Assembly (NCBI GenBank): GCA_018714845.1
Contig: DVMR01000066.1
Location: 1-42,278, forward strand
Length of the DNA: 42,278 nucleotides
Origin: Candidatus Ventrousia excrementavium
GTDB taxonomy: Bacteria > Bacillota > Clostridia > Oscillospirales > Butyricicoccaceae
Direction of reading: 5' to 3'
How positions within the stretch are numbered: the stretch's first letter is position 1; every line of letters begins with the position of its first letter. The position numbers and the translations under genes were made by a program. The notes beneath the pieces are model-generated. The model searched no databases. It saw only the letters and a program-made list of their open reading frames with translations, and was not told the origin of the DNA. Below, one piece after another: positions 6,533-14,851 of the stretch.

Positions 6533-8712
6533 TTGAGGCTGCATTGTCCGGTTCGGTGCTCATTCTCATTATTCTGGCGCTGCGGGCAGCCTTTCGCAAG
6601 CGGATTCCGCAGCGTGTGCAGTATGCACTGTGGGGACTGGTTTTGCTGCGGCTCTGTCTGCCGTTTCCTTTGTTTGAGAGCAGGCTGAGCGTACTGGAAG
6701 CGGTGCCTGACGTCGGCGTGATGCAGCGCGAAATTTATGTGCTGCCCATTGACCGCTACCAGATTGCGATAGACGAAACCCCGGACGGCACTGCACAAGC
6801 GGATGACCGGTTGGTCGACGCCAACAGCTTCGGGTATTCTGTGCTTTCAGAGGACAACCGAACGCTGACCCGGTATGCTGACAAAATGAGTCTTGGCGAG
6901 CTGCTGACCGTCGTGTGGCGTACTGGCGCCGTGCTCATGGGCGTGTGGTTTTTACTCGTCAATGTGCGCTTTGCCGTGCGGCTCCGGCGCACGCGCCAGC
7001 CTTTTCAGGCATCCGGCTGCCCGCTGCGGGTTTACGTCAGCGGCGAGCTGCGCTCTCCCTGTCTGTTCGGACTGCTGCGCCCTGCGGTTTACCTGACGCC
7101 GCAGGCAGCAGCGTCACCCGAGGCGCTGCGCTGCGTTTTGGCGCATGAGCTGGCCCACTACCGTCACGGCGACCACATCTGGGCCATGGCGCGGGTCTTT
7201 TGTACGGCGCTTTACTGGTGGAACCCGCTGGTGTGGGCAGCTGCCTTTGCGTCGCGCCGCGACAGTGAGCTGGCCTGTGACGAAGCGGTCATCCGGTCCA
7301 TGGATGCTGAGCAGCGCCTGGCCTACGGCCGCGTGCTGGTTGACTTGATTCCGGTGCAGTCGCGGCCGGGCGGCATCGCGCGCGGTGCGACCTGCATGAC
7401 GTCGAGCCGGCGCAGCATGAAAGAGCGGGTTTTGATGATTGCGCGGGGCTCAAAAACCGTCCTGCCTGCGCTGGCCGTCGTGGTAATTGCAGCCATCATT
7501 GCCATCGGCTGCACCTTCAGCGGTGCGGCAGCGGCGCAAGGGGATGAATGGGTTTACACGCTGACGCATCTGCAAAACGGCAAGCCGCAAAGCGCCATCA
7601 CAGCGCTGACGGGCGAGGACGCGGCTTTGGCCGCGCGCATCGTTGAAAACGCCCGATCGGTCTCTGCCGCGTGGGAAGGCCCGGAGCCCGAAACGCTCAG
7701 CGACTGCTGGCGCATCACCGTCACGCAGCCTGACGGGACGGTAGAATCACACTACGCCTATCAGGTCTCCGGAAACAGCGCTCTGGCGGACGGAAGCGCT
7801 GTACTGCAAAGCGATGGATGGTATTCCCGCATCAGCGATGAGCTGTATGCGCAGCTGACAGCGCTGACGGAAAGCGACCCGGAGCACGAAAACCTGGACC
7901 TGGCTGTGCGTGACGCCATCCTGTCGAATCATATGAGCGCCTATGCGCCCGGGACGGAGATGGTCAATGCCGAATCGCATGTCATTCTGAGGCAGCACAT
8001 CGAGGGAGGTTTTGTTACCGTTTATGCCGTAGTGCGGACGATGTGGGCGGGCTATGATCAGGGCGTGATCGCTGAGCTTACGGGCAGCCACATGCCGGTC
8101 GTCATCACACTGGAAAAAGGAAGCCTGGAGCACGCACTGGCCGGCGGCTATTCGCTGGTTGAGTACTGGGTGCCCGAGGACGGCAGCCGGTATGAATCGT
8201 CGATTCATGAGAAATTTCCCGAAGACCTCGCCGGGCTGGCTCTGGACCTGCAGGCGTTTGCGGAAATCCAGAGCCAGGAATGTTGGCGGCAGGTCGCGGA
8301 GGAAGGCGGCCTTAATGCGCTGAACGCCCATTTTAACGGCCTGCTTGACAGTATCATGTCCGGCCCGGCCGAGGCGTCGAGCACTGCCGCGTATATCGAA
8401 GCGCACCGCGACGAGTATGATGAATTTTTAAGCTATGGCGACGAGGCGCTCCGATTCATCTGCCGCGAGTTTGGCAACCGGATCAACGCGCGCGGGCTGC
8501 GGGGCGCTGTCATGCAGTGCGCCATGACCGACCTGCTGGGCAGCGAGGCCATTCCGTTTGACGCATCCGATGGGCTGGATTATTATGAAAAATTCCGGGA
8601 TCACGCTCATGATTTGCTGGACAGCACGTCAGAAGCGTATGTCGCCGAGCATTACCCCAGGACCTATCTGTTTTTGCAGATGACGACTGTGCTTAACACC
8701 GCTGAAAATTAA
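6529..8712 (+). CDS. M56 family membrane metallopeptidase (BlaR1/MecR1-like sensor)
   Basis: 727 residues. The N-terminal membrane helices (SVLILIILALRAAF, then YALWGLVLLRLCLPF and a pair near 125-150) lead to the cytosolic zinc protease domain with HELAH at residues 206-210 and the third-ligand motif SELACDE near 246-252. A further helix (LPALAVVVIAAIIAIGC, about 307-323) is followed by an extracytoplasmic part of about 400 residues. BlaR1 has a penicillin-binding sensor at this place. Here I find no SxxK...KTG pattern, so the ligand is probably not a beta-lactam, and the protein is longer than BlaR1. Coupled to the repressor gene by ATGA overlap. Confidence 0.88.
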   Translation: MIEAALSGSVLILIILALRAAFRKRIPQRVQYALWGLVLLRLCLPFPLFESRLSVLEAVPDVGVMQREIYVLPIDRYQIAIDETPDGTAQADDRLVDANSFGYSVLSEDNRTLTRYADKMSLGELLTVVWRTGAVLMGVWFLLVNVRFAVRLRRTRQPFQASGCPLRVYVSGELRSPCLFGLLRPAVYLTPQAAASPEALRCVLAHELAHYRHGDHIWAMARVFCTALYWWNPLVWAAAFASRRDSELACDEAVIRSMDAEQRLAYGRVLVDLIPVQSRPGGIARGATCMTSSRRSMKERVLMIARGSKTVLPALAVVVIAAIIAIGCTFSGAAAAQGDEWVYTLTHLQNGKPQSAITALTGEDAALAARIVENARSVSAAWEGPEPETLSDCWRITVTQPDGTVESHYAYQVSGNSALADGSAVLQSDGWYSRISDELYAQLTALTESDPEHENLDLAVRDAILSNHMSAYAPGTEMVNAESHVILRQHIEGGFVTVYAVVRTMWAGYDQGVIAELTGSHMPVVITLEKGSLEHALAGGYSLVEYWVPEDGSRYESSIHEKFPEDLAGLALDLQAFAEIQSQECWRQVAEEGGLNALNAHFNGLLDSIMSGPAEASSTAAYIEAHRDEYDEFLSYGDEALRFICREFGNRINARGLRGAVMQCAMTDLLGSEAIPFDASDGLDYYEKFRDHAHDLLDSTSEAYVAEHYPRTYLFLQMTTVLNTAEN

Positions 8713-8717
8713 AGCAG

Positions 8718-8755
8718 AGATGCCGCTGCATTGCGCATGCAGCATCTTTATTTTT
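8718..8755 (+). terminator. Probable terminator after the M56 gene
   Basis: Stem AGATG-CTGCA / TGCAG-CATCT with a 3-base bulge in the left arm, followed by TTATTTTT. Confidence 0.55.
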
Positions 8756-8839
8756 GCAGGAAATGGCCGATAAAATAAGCAGACACCATTTTTGCATCGC
8801 AGGGAAGCGATGTCGGCAGAGTAAAAAGGAGGAAACAAA

Positions 8840-9442
8840 ATGGTCAATCTGATCGATCGCGTCAACCCCGGCTATCAAAAAACGGTAGACGCTGCTTATT
8901 CGACCGAGAAAGCAGAGACCGGCAAAACGACAGAGAGCGCGGCACAGACGCCCGCCAACCAGGACACCTATGTGCCAGGCAACAAGCAGTCTGAGGCAGC
9001 GAGCGTTGACTACAAACCCAACAAAGCGTTGGTTGAGCAGCTCAAGGCTGAGCAGGAGGCCAATCAGCTGCGCTTTATCAACATGGTGCGCGACGCCTTT
9101 TTGCGGCAGGGTATTCAGCCGGCCGGCGGCGATGGCATCTGGGCGCAGATTGCGCAGGGCAATTTTACCGTCGATTCCGAGACAAAGGCACAGGCGCAGA
9201 GCGCCATTGCCGAAGACGGCTACTGGGGTGTCACGCAGACGTCCGAGCGTCTTTTGAACTTTGCCAAAGCGCTGGTCGGCGGCGACCCTTCACGGGCGGA
9301 AGAAATGCGCGACGCTGTCATCAAGGGATTTGAGGAAGCGCAGAAGGCGTGGGGTGGTGAGCTGCCGGACATCAGTCAGCAGACCTATGACGCCACGATG
9401 AAGCTATTTGACGACTGGGCTGCAGAAGCGTCTGCAGAGTAA
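8840..9442 (+). CDS. Conserved Firmicutes protein of unknown function, 200 aa
   Basis: No signal peptide or membrane span. Residues 1-60 are low-complexity and polar with a DTYVPG motif; the rest is helical. The second half has a pattern I recall from a common but unnamed clostridial family: DGYWGVTQTSERLLNFAKAL, then GGDPSRAEEMRDAVIKGFEEA and LPDISQQTYDATMKLFDDW. The RBS AAGGAGG is strong. The gene stands alone between two terminators, downstream of the BlaR1-like gene. Function unknown. Confidence 0.85.
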   Translation: MVNLIDRVNPGYQKTVDAAYSTEKAETGKTTESAAQTPANQDTYVPGNKQSEAASVDYKPNKALVEQLKAEQEANQLRFINMVRDAFLRQGIQPAGGDGIWAQIAQGNFTVDSETKAQAQSAIAEDGYWGVTQTSERLLNFAKALVGGDPSRAEEMRDAVIKGFEEAQKAWGGELPDISQQTYDATMKLFDDWAAEASAE

Positions 9443-9451
9443 AAGAGCATG

Positions 9452-9485
9452 AAAAAAGCCGACATCTAACCGATGTCGGCTTTTT
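9452..9485. terminator. Bidirectional terminator between convergent genes
   Basis: Nine-base-pair stem GCCGACATC / GATGTCGGC with an A-run before it and a T-run after it, so it can work on both strands. The MATE gene converges from the right. Confidence 0.85.
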
Positions 9486-9486
9486 C

Positions 9487-10884
9487 CTACTCCTGTGCCT
9501 GCGGCAGGGCAGAAACCGTATTGATGACCTTTTTGCGGTAAAAAATCAGCATGCTGAGCACCAGGCGGGTGATTTGATCCAGTGCAATCGCAATCCAGAT
9601 AAAAGCGATATCCAGGTGCAGAATCCATCCGAATAGAAATGCCAGAGGCACGCGCACGACCCAGATGCCGACAAAGGACACAGCCATTGGTGTTCGCCGG
9701 TAGCCGGCCGAGCGCATGAAACCGTTGTAAACCTTATTGAGGTCCTGCGGAACCGGGGTTAGGCCCATGATGAAAACATAAACCGTGCCGAGCTGCTGGA
9801 TGTCAGGCTTATCGGTCAAAAGCTGCATGAACAGGCTGGGGAACAAAAAGAGCATGAGCGACGTAAAGACGCCGGTATAGATGGAAAAACGGTGCATCTG
9901 CGAATAATAGGCGCGGAACAGCTTGTCGTCGCGCTGGCCGATGGCACGGGCCGACAGCGTCGTCGCTGCCGTCGTAAAGCCGATGCCCGGCATTTCGCAG
10001 ATTTGTTCGGCCTGCAGACCCAGCTGGTAGGCGGCAAAGTGCGTGCTGCCGTACAGCAGGATGATTTTGCTCAGCAGCATGGCGGCCAGCTGCCAGAACA
10101 CGTTCTCGCAGGCTGCGGGAATGCCGGTGCGGTAGATCTCGCGGATACAGTCCAGATCAAGGCTGAAAAAGGGTTTGTCATGTATTTCGTCGGCAAAGTA
10201 GCCGCCCCGGCGGTAGAGCAGCAGCAGACCAGTGATGGCGCCCGTTGCCTGAGACACAACGGTTGCAATGGCGGCGCCCATCAGTCCCATGCCCTGATAA
10301 GAGCCGATGCCGAAAATCAGGACAAAGCCGACCACGATGTTGACGGCGTTGAGCAGCAGGGCAATGTACATGGGGGTTTTGGTGTTGCCGTGGCCGTTAA
10401 AAGCAGCGGTGTTGCAGACTGTAATGGCGGCAAAGGGGAGCGCCCAGACGGCGATGCGCAGATATGAAATGGCGGAACCGTAAAGTGCCGGTTCATCGGA
10501 CAAAAAGCCGACAATGGGGCCTGGAGCAGCAAAAATAATGGCCATGAACAGCAGTGCAAACGGGACCAGCGTCAGATAGGTCTGTTCAATGGTGCGTCGG
10601 CAGTCGCCGAAACGCCGCTGCCCATAGCGCAGCGCGGCGACAACCGTGGCGCCGATGCCGATGCCCTTGAACAGCGACCAGAAAGTGTTGTAAACACGCA
10701 GGCTGATGCCCTGGGCTGAAATGTCGTCTGCCATCAGCCGGCCAATCATGGCCGAAGTGATGAGCCCTGCGGACATCTGCAGGATGTTTTCAGTGATAAC
10801 GGGCAGGACCATCCGAAAAATGTCGCTGTTGACCTTCTTGCGCAGGCCGGGGTCCGGCAGGGCTTGCGAGCGAGCCAAAGCCAT
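9487..10884 (-). CDS. MATE family multidrug/drug:cation antiporter
   Basis: About 465 residues with twelve hydrophobic segments in two similar halves (for example VLPVITENILQMSAGLITSA near the start and the repeat around GIPAACENVFWQLAAMLLSK). This layout is typical of MATE exporters that use Na+ or H+ gradients. The ATG at 10884 lies only 2 bases from AAGGAG; an in-frame TTG six bases further in has better spacing, so the start is uncertain by two codons. Single gene; substrate not predictable. Confidence 0.9.
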   Translation of the reverse strand: MALARSQALPDPGLRKKVNSDIFRMVLPVITENILQMSAGLITSAMIGRLMADDISAQGISLRVYNTFWSLFKGIGIGATVVAALRYGQRRFGDCRRTIEQTYLTLVPFALLFMAIIFAAPGPIVGFLSDEPALYGSAISYLRIAVWALPFAAITVCNTAAFNGHGNTKTPMYIALLLNAVNIVVGFVLIFGIGSYQGMGLMGAAIATVVSQATGAITGLLLLYRRGGYFADEIHDKPFFSLDLDCIREIYRTGIPAACENVFWQLAAMLLSKIILLYGSTHFAAYQLGLQAEQICEMPGIGFTTAATTLSARAIGQRDDKLFRAYYSQMHRFSIYTGVFTSLMLFLFPSLFMQLLTDKPDIQQLGTVYVFIMGLTPVPQDLNKVYNGFMRSAGYRRTPMAVSFVGIWVVRVPLAFLFGWILHLDIAFIWIAIALDQITRLVLSMLIFYRKKVINTVSALPQAQE

Positions 10885-10966
10885 CACTCCTTGTAAAATA
10901 TTCTTTACGGTGTTTTTAACTTATCTTAACATAATTATACGGCGTCCGCAAGAGGGGATAAAGCAA

Positions 10967-10998
10967 CGTGCCCGGCAGGCACCAGGCCGCCGGGCACG
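10967..10998 (-). terminator. Hairpin downstream of rpmB
   Basis: Ten-base-pair stem CGTGCCCGGC / GCCGGGCACG shortly after the rpmB stop on the minus strand. The T-run is poor (GTTGCTTT), so termination is probable rather than certain. Confidence 0.55.
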
Positions 10999-11014
10999 AA
11001 TAGTGATGATAAAA

Positions 11015-11203
11015 TTACAGGGCGCGTTCAACTTTGCCGGAACGCAGGCAGCGGGTACAGACATTCATGTGAGTCGGCTTGCCGTTCAAAACCACCTTGA
11101 CGCGCTTGACGTTGGGCTTCCAGGTTCTGTTGCTCCTTCTGTGTGAGTGGGATACCCGGATACCAAAGGTAACACCCTTGCCGCAAACTTCACACTTGGC
11201 CAT
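11015..11203 (-). CDS. rpmB: 50S ribosomal protein L28
   Basis: 62 residues, starting MAKCEVCGKGVTFGIRVSHSH, with the conserved RRSNRTWKPNVKRVK core. Two CxxC pairs (CEVC and CTRC) mark the zinc-binding form. The start is the ATG at 11203 with AAGGAGGTGC upstream. Structural protein of the large ribosomal subunit. Transcribed alone, divergent from hprK. Confidence 0.97.
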   Translation of the reverse strand: MAKCEVCGKGVTFGIRVSHSHRRSNRTWKPNVKRVKVVLNGKPTHMNVCTRCLRSGKVERAL

Positions 11204-11248
11204 TTTCTGCACCTCCTTCTGAACACAAGCTATAAAGCGACAACAGTT

Positions 11249-11277
11249 ATAATAGCACATTCTGTAAAAGATTGCAA
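11249..11277 (-). promoter_or_regulatory. Promoter of rpmB
   Basis: On the minus strand TTGCAA (11277-11272), a 17-base spacer and TATTAT (11254-11249), about 45 bases before the ATG. Confidence 0.65.
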
Positions 11278-11324
11278 GAGAAAAGACAAAAAAACCTTGG
11301 ACTTTTTGCGTCCGGTAAAAAACA

Positions 11325-11354
11325 TTGTTCAGGGTGTGTATCCTGTGCTATAAT
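11325..11354 (+). promoter_or_regulatory. Promoter of hprK
   Basis: TTGTTC (11325-11330), an 18-base spacer and a perfect TATAAT (11349-11354), 54 bases before the ATG. Confidence 0.6.
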
Positions 11355-11408
11355 TGTGAATAGAAGAATCAGCAAAATACCAGCGCAAAAGCGCAGGGGA
11401 GGACGAAT

Positions 11409-12359
11409 ATGGAAAAATATTCGGTAAAAGCACATCAAATTATTTCCGAGTTCGGTCTCGAGGTGCTGTACGGAGCGGAAGGCTATCTGGAAAAAGATAT
11501 TTCCAGCACCGAGGTCAACCGCCCCGCACTGCCGCTGGCCGGTTTTTATGAGTGCTTTGACAATGATGTCATTCAGGTGCTGGGCAATGTCGAGTATACT
11601 TATCTGGGCGGTCTTTCGACTGAGCAGAGAACGCAGAGCTTTGAGCGGCTGTTGAGCGAGCCCATTCCCATCCTTGTATACGCCCGGGGGCTGGAGCCGT
11701 ACCCCGAGTGCATGGAGGCAGCGCGCAAGTACGGCGTCACAGTCTGCCGTACACAGGAGGCAACGCCTGCCTTTGTTGCCGCGCTCGCGGCCTCGCTCAA
11801 CGTCCATCTTGGTCCGCGCATCACCATTCACGGTGTGCTCGTCGAAGTTTATGGCGAGGGCATTCTGCTTTTGGGCGACAGCGGCGTGGGCAAAAGCGAG
11901 ACCGCCATCGAGCTGGTCAAGCGCGGCCACCGTCTGATTGCTGACGACGCTGTCGACATCAAGAGGGTGTCTGCCAAAACGCTGGTCGGCTCGGCGCCTG
12001 AAATGATTCGCTATTTCGTTGAGTTGCGCGGCATCGGTATCATTGACGTGCGCCGCATCTTCGGCATGGGCTCGGTCAAGCCGACGGAGAAAGTCGACCT
12101 CATCATCCACCTTGAGCAGTGGCAGGAGGGCAAGCCGTATGACCGCATGGGCCTTGATGAAAAAATGACTGATATCCTGGGCATCCGGGTGCCGTCGCTC
12201 GTCGTTCCCGTGCGTCCGGGGCGCAACCTGGCCGTTATCATCGAAGTCGCGGCCATGAATCACCGCAATAAAAAAATGGGTCACAACGCCGCGCGTGAGC
12301 TGGCGGATAAGCAGTACGCCAGCCTGCTGGCACAGCAGAACAACACAAACAAGACCTGA
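11409..12359 (+). CDS. hprK: HPr kinase/phosphorylase
   Basis: 316 residues, normal family length. Walker A GDSGVGKSE is at 156-164, and the HprK signature ELRGIGIIDVRRIFGMG near 203-219. It phosphorylates and dephosphorylates Ser46 of HPr and so controls carbon catabolite repression in Firmicutes. The ATG at 11409 follows GGGGAGG. In many relatives hprK is followed by lgt or uvr genes; here the hydrogenase gene converges on it instead. No ptsH in the window. Confidence 0.97.
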   Translation: MEKYSVKAHQIISEFGLEVLYGAEGYLEKDISSTEVNRPALPLAGFYECFDNDVIQVLGNVEYTYLGGLSTEQRTQSFERLLSEPIPILVYARGLEPYPECMEAARKYGVTVCRTQEATPAFVAALAASLNVHLGPRITIHGVLVEVYGEGILLLGDSGVGKSETAIELVKRGHRLIADDAVDIKRVSAKTLVGSAPEMIRYFVELRGIGIIDVRRIFGMGSVKPTEKVDLIIHLEQWQEGKPYDRMGLDEKMTDILGIRVPSLVVPVRPGRNLAVIIEVAAMNHRNKKMGHNAARELADKQYASLLAQQNNTNKT

Positions 12360-12376
12360 CAGCCCCGGCCGTGAGG

Positions 12377-13804
12377 TCAGATGTTGAGAATCCCGATGGC
12401 GTCGCGGATGGTTTTTTCCGCCGCCTGGTGGCCGTACCGGTCGACGTCCGCCTTGCTTTTGGGACCGTGGGTGATGCAGCCGGCGCCGCCGATGCAGCCG
12501 TTTTCACAGGCCATGCCCTCGATAAAGTTGTTGGGCAGCACGTTTTTGCCGGCCCGCAGCAGGGCAGCCTTGCACTCGCTGATGCCGTTGCATGAAATGG
12601 CGCTCAGCTGGAACTGCTCTTCTGTGACGCCCTGCTCTTTGAGCGCTTCCTCGACGGCGACAGCCAGGCCGCCGCTGCGGGCGAATACTCGGCCGAAGTA
12701 TGAGGCGTTGTTCAAAGGCTCGCCCTCGAGCGAGGAAAGGTCGATTTCGCGGCTGTCAAACAGGGCCTGCAGCTCTTCAAAAGTGATGACGCAGTCGACC
12801 AGCTCGCGCACATGCTCAAGCTGCCGTTCCGCCTTTTTGGCTGTGCAGGGGCCGATGAACACCACTTTGCCTGTGGGGTGGCTGTGTTTGATGTGCCGGG
12901 CAATCTCGGCCATGGGCGACAGGTTGTGTGAGATATGCTGCACCATGCCGGGAAAGTTTTTGTGGATATACTGAACAAAGGCGGGGCAGCACGAGCTGGT
13001 AAGGAACTTTTTTTCAGCCAGCTCTGCGGCTTCTTTCCAGGCGACCATGTCGGCGCCCAGCGCCACCTCGACCACACTGAAAAAACCGAGCTCTTTGAGT
13101 CCGGCGGCCACCTGTTCGACCGTGACGCCCTGGAACTGGCTGGAGATGGAAGGCGCTACAATGGCAAACACCGGGTAACGGGTGTTGCTTTCTGACTCCC
13201 TGATCAGCCGGATGCAGTCCAGAATATAGGACTTGTCGGCAATGGCGCCGAACGGACACTGGTAAACGCAGGCACCGCAGGCGATGCACTTGTCATTGTC
13301 AATGGTGGCTTTTTTGTTTTCACCCATGTGAATGGCGCCGACCTTGCAGGCGTTTTCACAGGGGCGCGAGGATTTGACGATGGCGCTGTAGGGACAGACG
13401 CCGACGCAGCGGCCGCACTCAATGCACTTACTCTGGTCGATGTGGGCGCGGTGGTTGACAATGGTGATGGCGTTTTTGGGGCATGTGTTCATGCAGCGGT
13501 GTGCAATGCAGCCGCGGCAGGATTCAGTGACGCGGATGCCGGCGACCGGGCATTCGTCACAGGCAATGTTGATAACCTCGATGATATTTTCGTTTTCTTC
13601 GTCGCCGCCCATGGCCAGGCGCAGACGCTCGTCCATGATGGCCCGCTCTTTGTAGATGCAGCAGCGCATGGTCGGCTGGGGACCGGGGACGATGCGCGCA
13701 GATGCGCCGAGCAGACCCTTGCCCAGGTCGTCACGCCAGGCCAGACGGGCGACCTCTTTCAGCGCTTTATACTTCAGTTCCTGGACCTGTGTATCAAAAA
13801 ACAT
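12377..13804 (-). CDS. Monomeric [FeFe] hydrogenase-like protein, group B type
   Basis: 475 residues. Several ferredoxin-type clusters come first (CDECPVAG; CRGCIAHRCMNTCPKNA; CIECGRCVGVCPYSA; CIACGACVYQCPFGA). Next is the H-cluster domain with L1 TSSCCPAF near 268, L2 GPCTAKKAE near 315 and L3 MACENGCIGGAGC near 430. All cysteines that bind the H-cluster are present. The cluster layout and the spacing match the group B hydrogenases of anaerobic Clostridia, whose physiological role is unsettled; proton reduction with ferredoxin is likely. I start at the ATG at 13804, 10 bases after AAAGGA; the ATG at 13810 is alternative. Single gene, no maturases nearby. Confidence 0.88.
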   Translation of the reverse strand: MFFDTQVQELKYKALKEVARLAWRDDLGKGLLGASARIVPGPQPTMRCCIYKERAIMDERLRLAMGGDEENENIIEVINIACDECPVAGIRVTESCRGCIAHRCMNTCPKNAITIVNHRAHIDQSKCIECGRCVGVCPYSAIVKSSRPCENACKVGAIHMGENKKATIDNDKCIACGACVYQCPFGAIADKSYILDCIRLIRESESNTRYPVFAIVAPSISSQFQGVTVEQVAAGLKELGFFSVVEVALGADMVAWKEAAELAEKKFLTSSCCPAFVQYIHKNFPGMVQHISHNLSPMAEIARHIKHSHPTGKVVFIGPCTAKKAERQLEHVRELVDCVITFEELQALFDSREIDLSSLEGEPLNNASYFGRVFARSGGLAVAVEEALKEQGVTEEQFQLSAISCNGISECKAALLRAGKNVLPNNFIEGMACENGCIGGAGCITHGPKSKADVDRYGHQAAEKTIRDAIGILNI

Positions 13805-13828
13805 AATCATGCAATCCTTTCTGTTCAT

Positions 13829-13849
13829 GCCGGGTCTTGCGGACCCGGC
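13829..13849 (-). promoter_or_regulatory. Perfect leader hairpin upstream of the hydrogenase RBS
   Basis: GCCGGGTC / GACCCGGC, an 8-bp perfect stem with a 5-base loop, ends 9 bases before the AAAGGA ribosome-binding site on the minus strand. It could stabilise the 5' leader. No T-run, so it is not a terminator. Confidence 0.5.
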
Positions 13850-13909
13850 AGCAATCAGCGGGGACAGATGAAGCTTAAAAGATATGCGGGGCAAATATCC
13901 CCATGATGG

Positions 13910-13938
13910 ATTATAGCAGATATTGCGTCTGATGAACA
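13910..13938 (-). promoter_or_regulatory. Promoter of the hydrogenase gene
   Basis: On the minus strand TGTTCA (13938-13933), a 17-base spacer and TATAAT (13915-13910). The -35 box is imperfect. Confidence 0.5.
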
Positions 13939-13999
13939 GCCTTTTTTACCTGAAAAAAAGCGGCAAACAGACAAAAATCTTCACAGAACGGCTGACTGC

Positions 14000-14028
14000 T
14001 TGACAAAATGCCTGAAATGGGATATGAT
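14000..14028 (+). promoter_or_regulatory. Promoter of the thiT leader
   Basis: TTGACA (14000-14005), a 17-base spacer and TATGAT (14023-14028), directly upstream of the TPP riboswitch. Confidence 0.8.
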
Positions 14029-14044
14029 ACATCCGAAAACTGAA

Positions 14045-14135
14045 TGCAGGGGTGCTGGCGCAAGCCGGCTGAGATCGAGCGTATTGCCGCTCAATCCCTT
14101 ACACCTGATCCGGATAATGCCGGCGTAGGAAGTCA
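14045..14135 (+). ncRNA. TPP (THI-box) riboswitch
   Basis: It has the conserved TPP aptamer blocks in order: GGGGTGC, GGCTGAGA, then ACCTGATCCGGATAATGCC followed by GGCGTAGGAAG. It lies between a clear promoter and a terminator ahead of the thiamine transporter gene. Thiamine pyrophosphate binding is expected to favour the terminator and shut off thiT. Confidence 0.96.
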
Positions 14136-14151
14136 CCGAAAACGCGTCTTT

Positions 14152-14185
14152 CGCCGTGCTGTTTTTTACAGCGCGGCGTTTTTTT
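14152..14185 (+). terminator. Riboswitch-controlled terminator upstream of thiT
   Basis: Eleven-pair stem, CGCCGTGCTGT at 14152-14162 with ACAGCGCGGCG at 14168-14178 (one G.T pair), followed by seven T. It sits right after the TPP aptamer and before the thiT RBS, so it is the expression platform. Confidence 0.88.
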
Positions 14186-14223
14186 CGGCGGCAGTAAGGC
14201 CCTGAAAACGGGAGGAATCAGAG

Positions 14224-14796
14224 ATGACACAGAACAAATCAAGCACAAGCACACGGACCCGCGCCATTGTCGAGGGCGCTGTCATGGTCGCTCTGGCAGC
14301 GGCACTCAGCCTTGTCAAGGCCGAGTTCGCGTGGCTGCAGGGCGGCTCGGTCGAGTTGTCCATGGTCCCCATCGTATTGTACGCCGTTCGCTGGGGCTGC
14401 GGCTGGGGGCTGGGCGCCGGCCTGGTCCTGGGTGTTTTGCAGTGGATGTTCGGCGGCTTTGCCGCAAACTGGCAGTCCATTATTCTGGATTATGTCGGCG
14501 CCTTTATGATGCTCGGTCTGGCCGGCGTTTTCAAGGGAAAAAAGATGGGCGTCGTCTGGGGCAGCCTGCTGGGCGGCTTTGGGCGCTTTGTTGTCCACTA
14601 CATCAGCGGCGTCACGATTTACGCCATGTACATGCCCGAGACCTTCTTTGGGCTGACCATGACCACGCCGGCATTTTACTCACTGCTGTACAATGGCTCG
14701 TATATGGCCATCAACATCGTGCTGTCGGTCGTCGTGTGCCTTGCTCTGACGCGAGCCAAGCCCATTGCCGATTATGTGACCGGCTCCAATAAATAG
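14224..14796 (+). CDS. thiT: Thiamine ECF transporter substrate-binding component ThiT
   Basis: 190 residues with six hydrophobic helices, as in ECF S-components. It carries the ThiT-type stretches VEGAVMVALAAALSLVK, SVELSMVPIVLYAVRWG and NGSYMAINIVLS. It binds thiamine in the membrane and works with a shared EcfA/A'/T module encoded elsewhere. Regulation by the TPP riboswitch just upstream strongly supports the substrate. The ATG at 14224 follows GGGAGG. Confidence 0.95.
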   Translation: MTQNKSSTSTRTRAIVEGAVMVALAAALSLVKAEFAWLQGGSVELSMVPIVLYAVRWGCGWGLGAGLVLGVLQWMFGGFAANWQSIILDYVGAFMMLGLAGVFKGKKMGVVWGSLLGGFGRFVVHYISGVTIYAMYMPETFFGLTMTTPAFYSLLYNGSYMAINIVLSVVVCLALTRAKPIADYVTGSNK

Positions 14797-14810
14797 TTCG
14801 GCATAGCAAG

Positions 14811-14851
14811 CGCCCTCTCTGCCATACAATGATGGCAGGAGGGCGTTTTTT
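14811..14851 (+). terminator. thiT terminator containing the next gene's RBS
   Basis: Left arm CGCCCTC...GCCAT (14811-14825) pairs with ATGGC...GAGGGCG (14832-14844), followed by six T. The AGGAGGG in the right arm is also the only good ribosome-binding site for the gene starting at 14852. Confidence 0.8.

Noticed and set aside
6082..8712. A beta-lactam resistance locus
   Set aside because: Regulator and sensor are present but there is no beta-lactamase or PBP gene nearby and no penicillin-binding motifs in the sensor.
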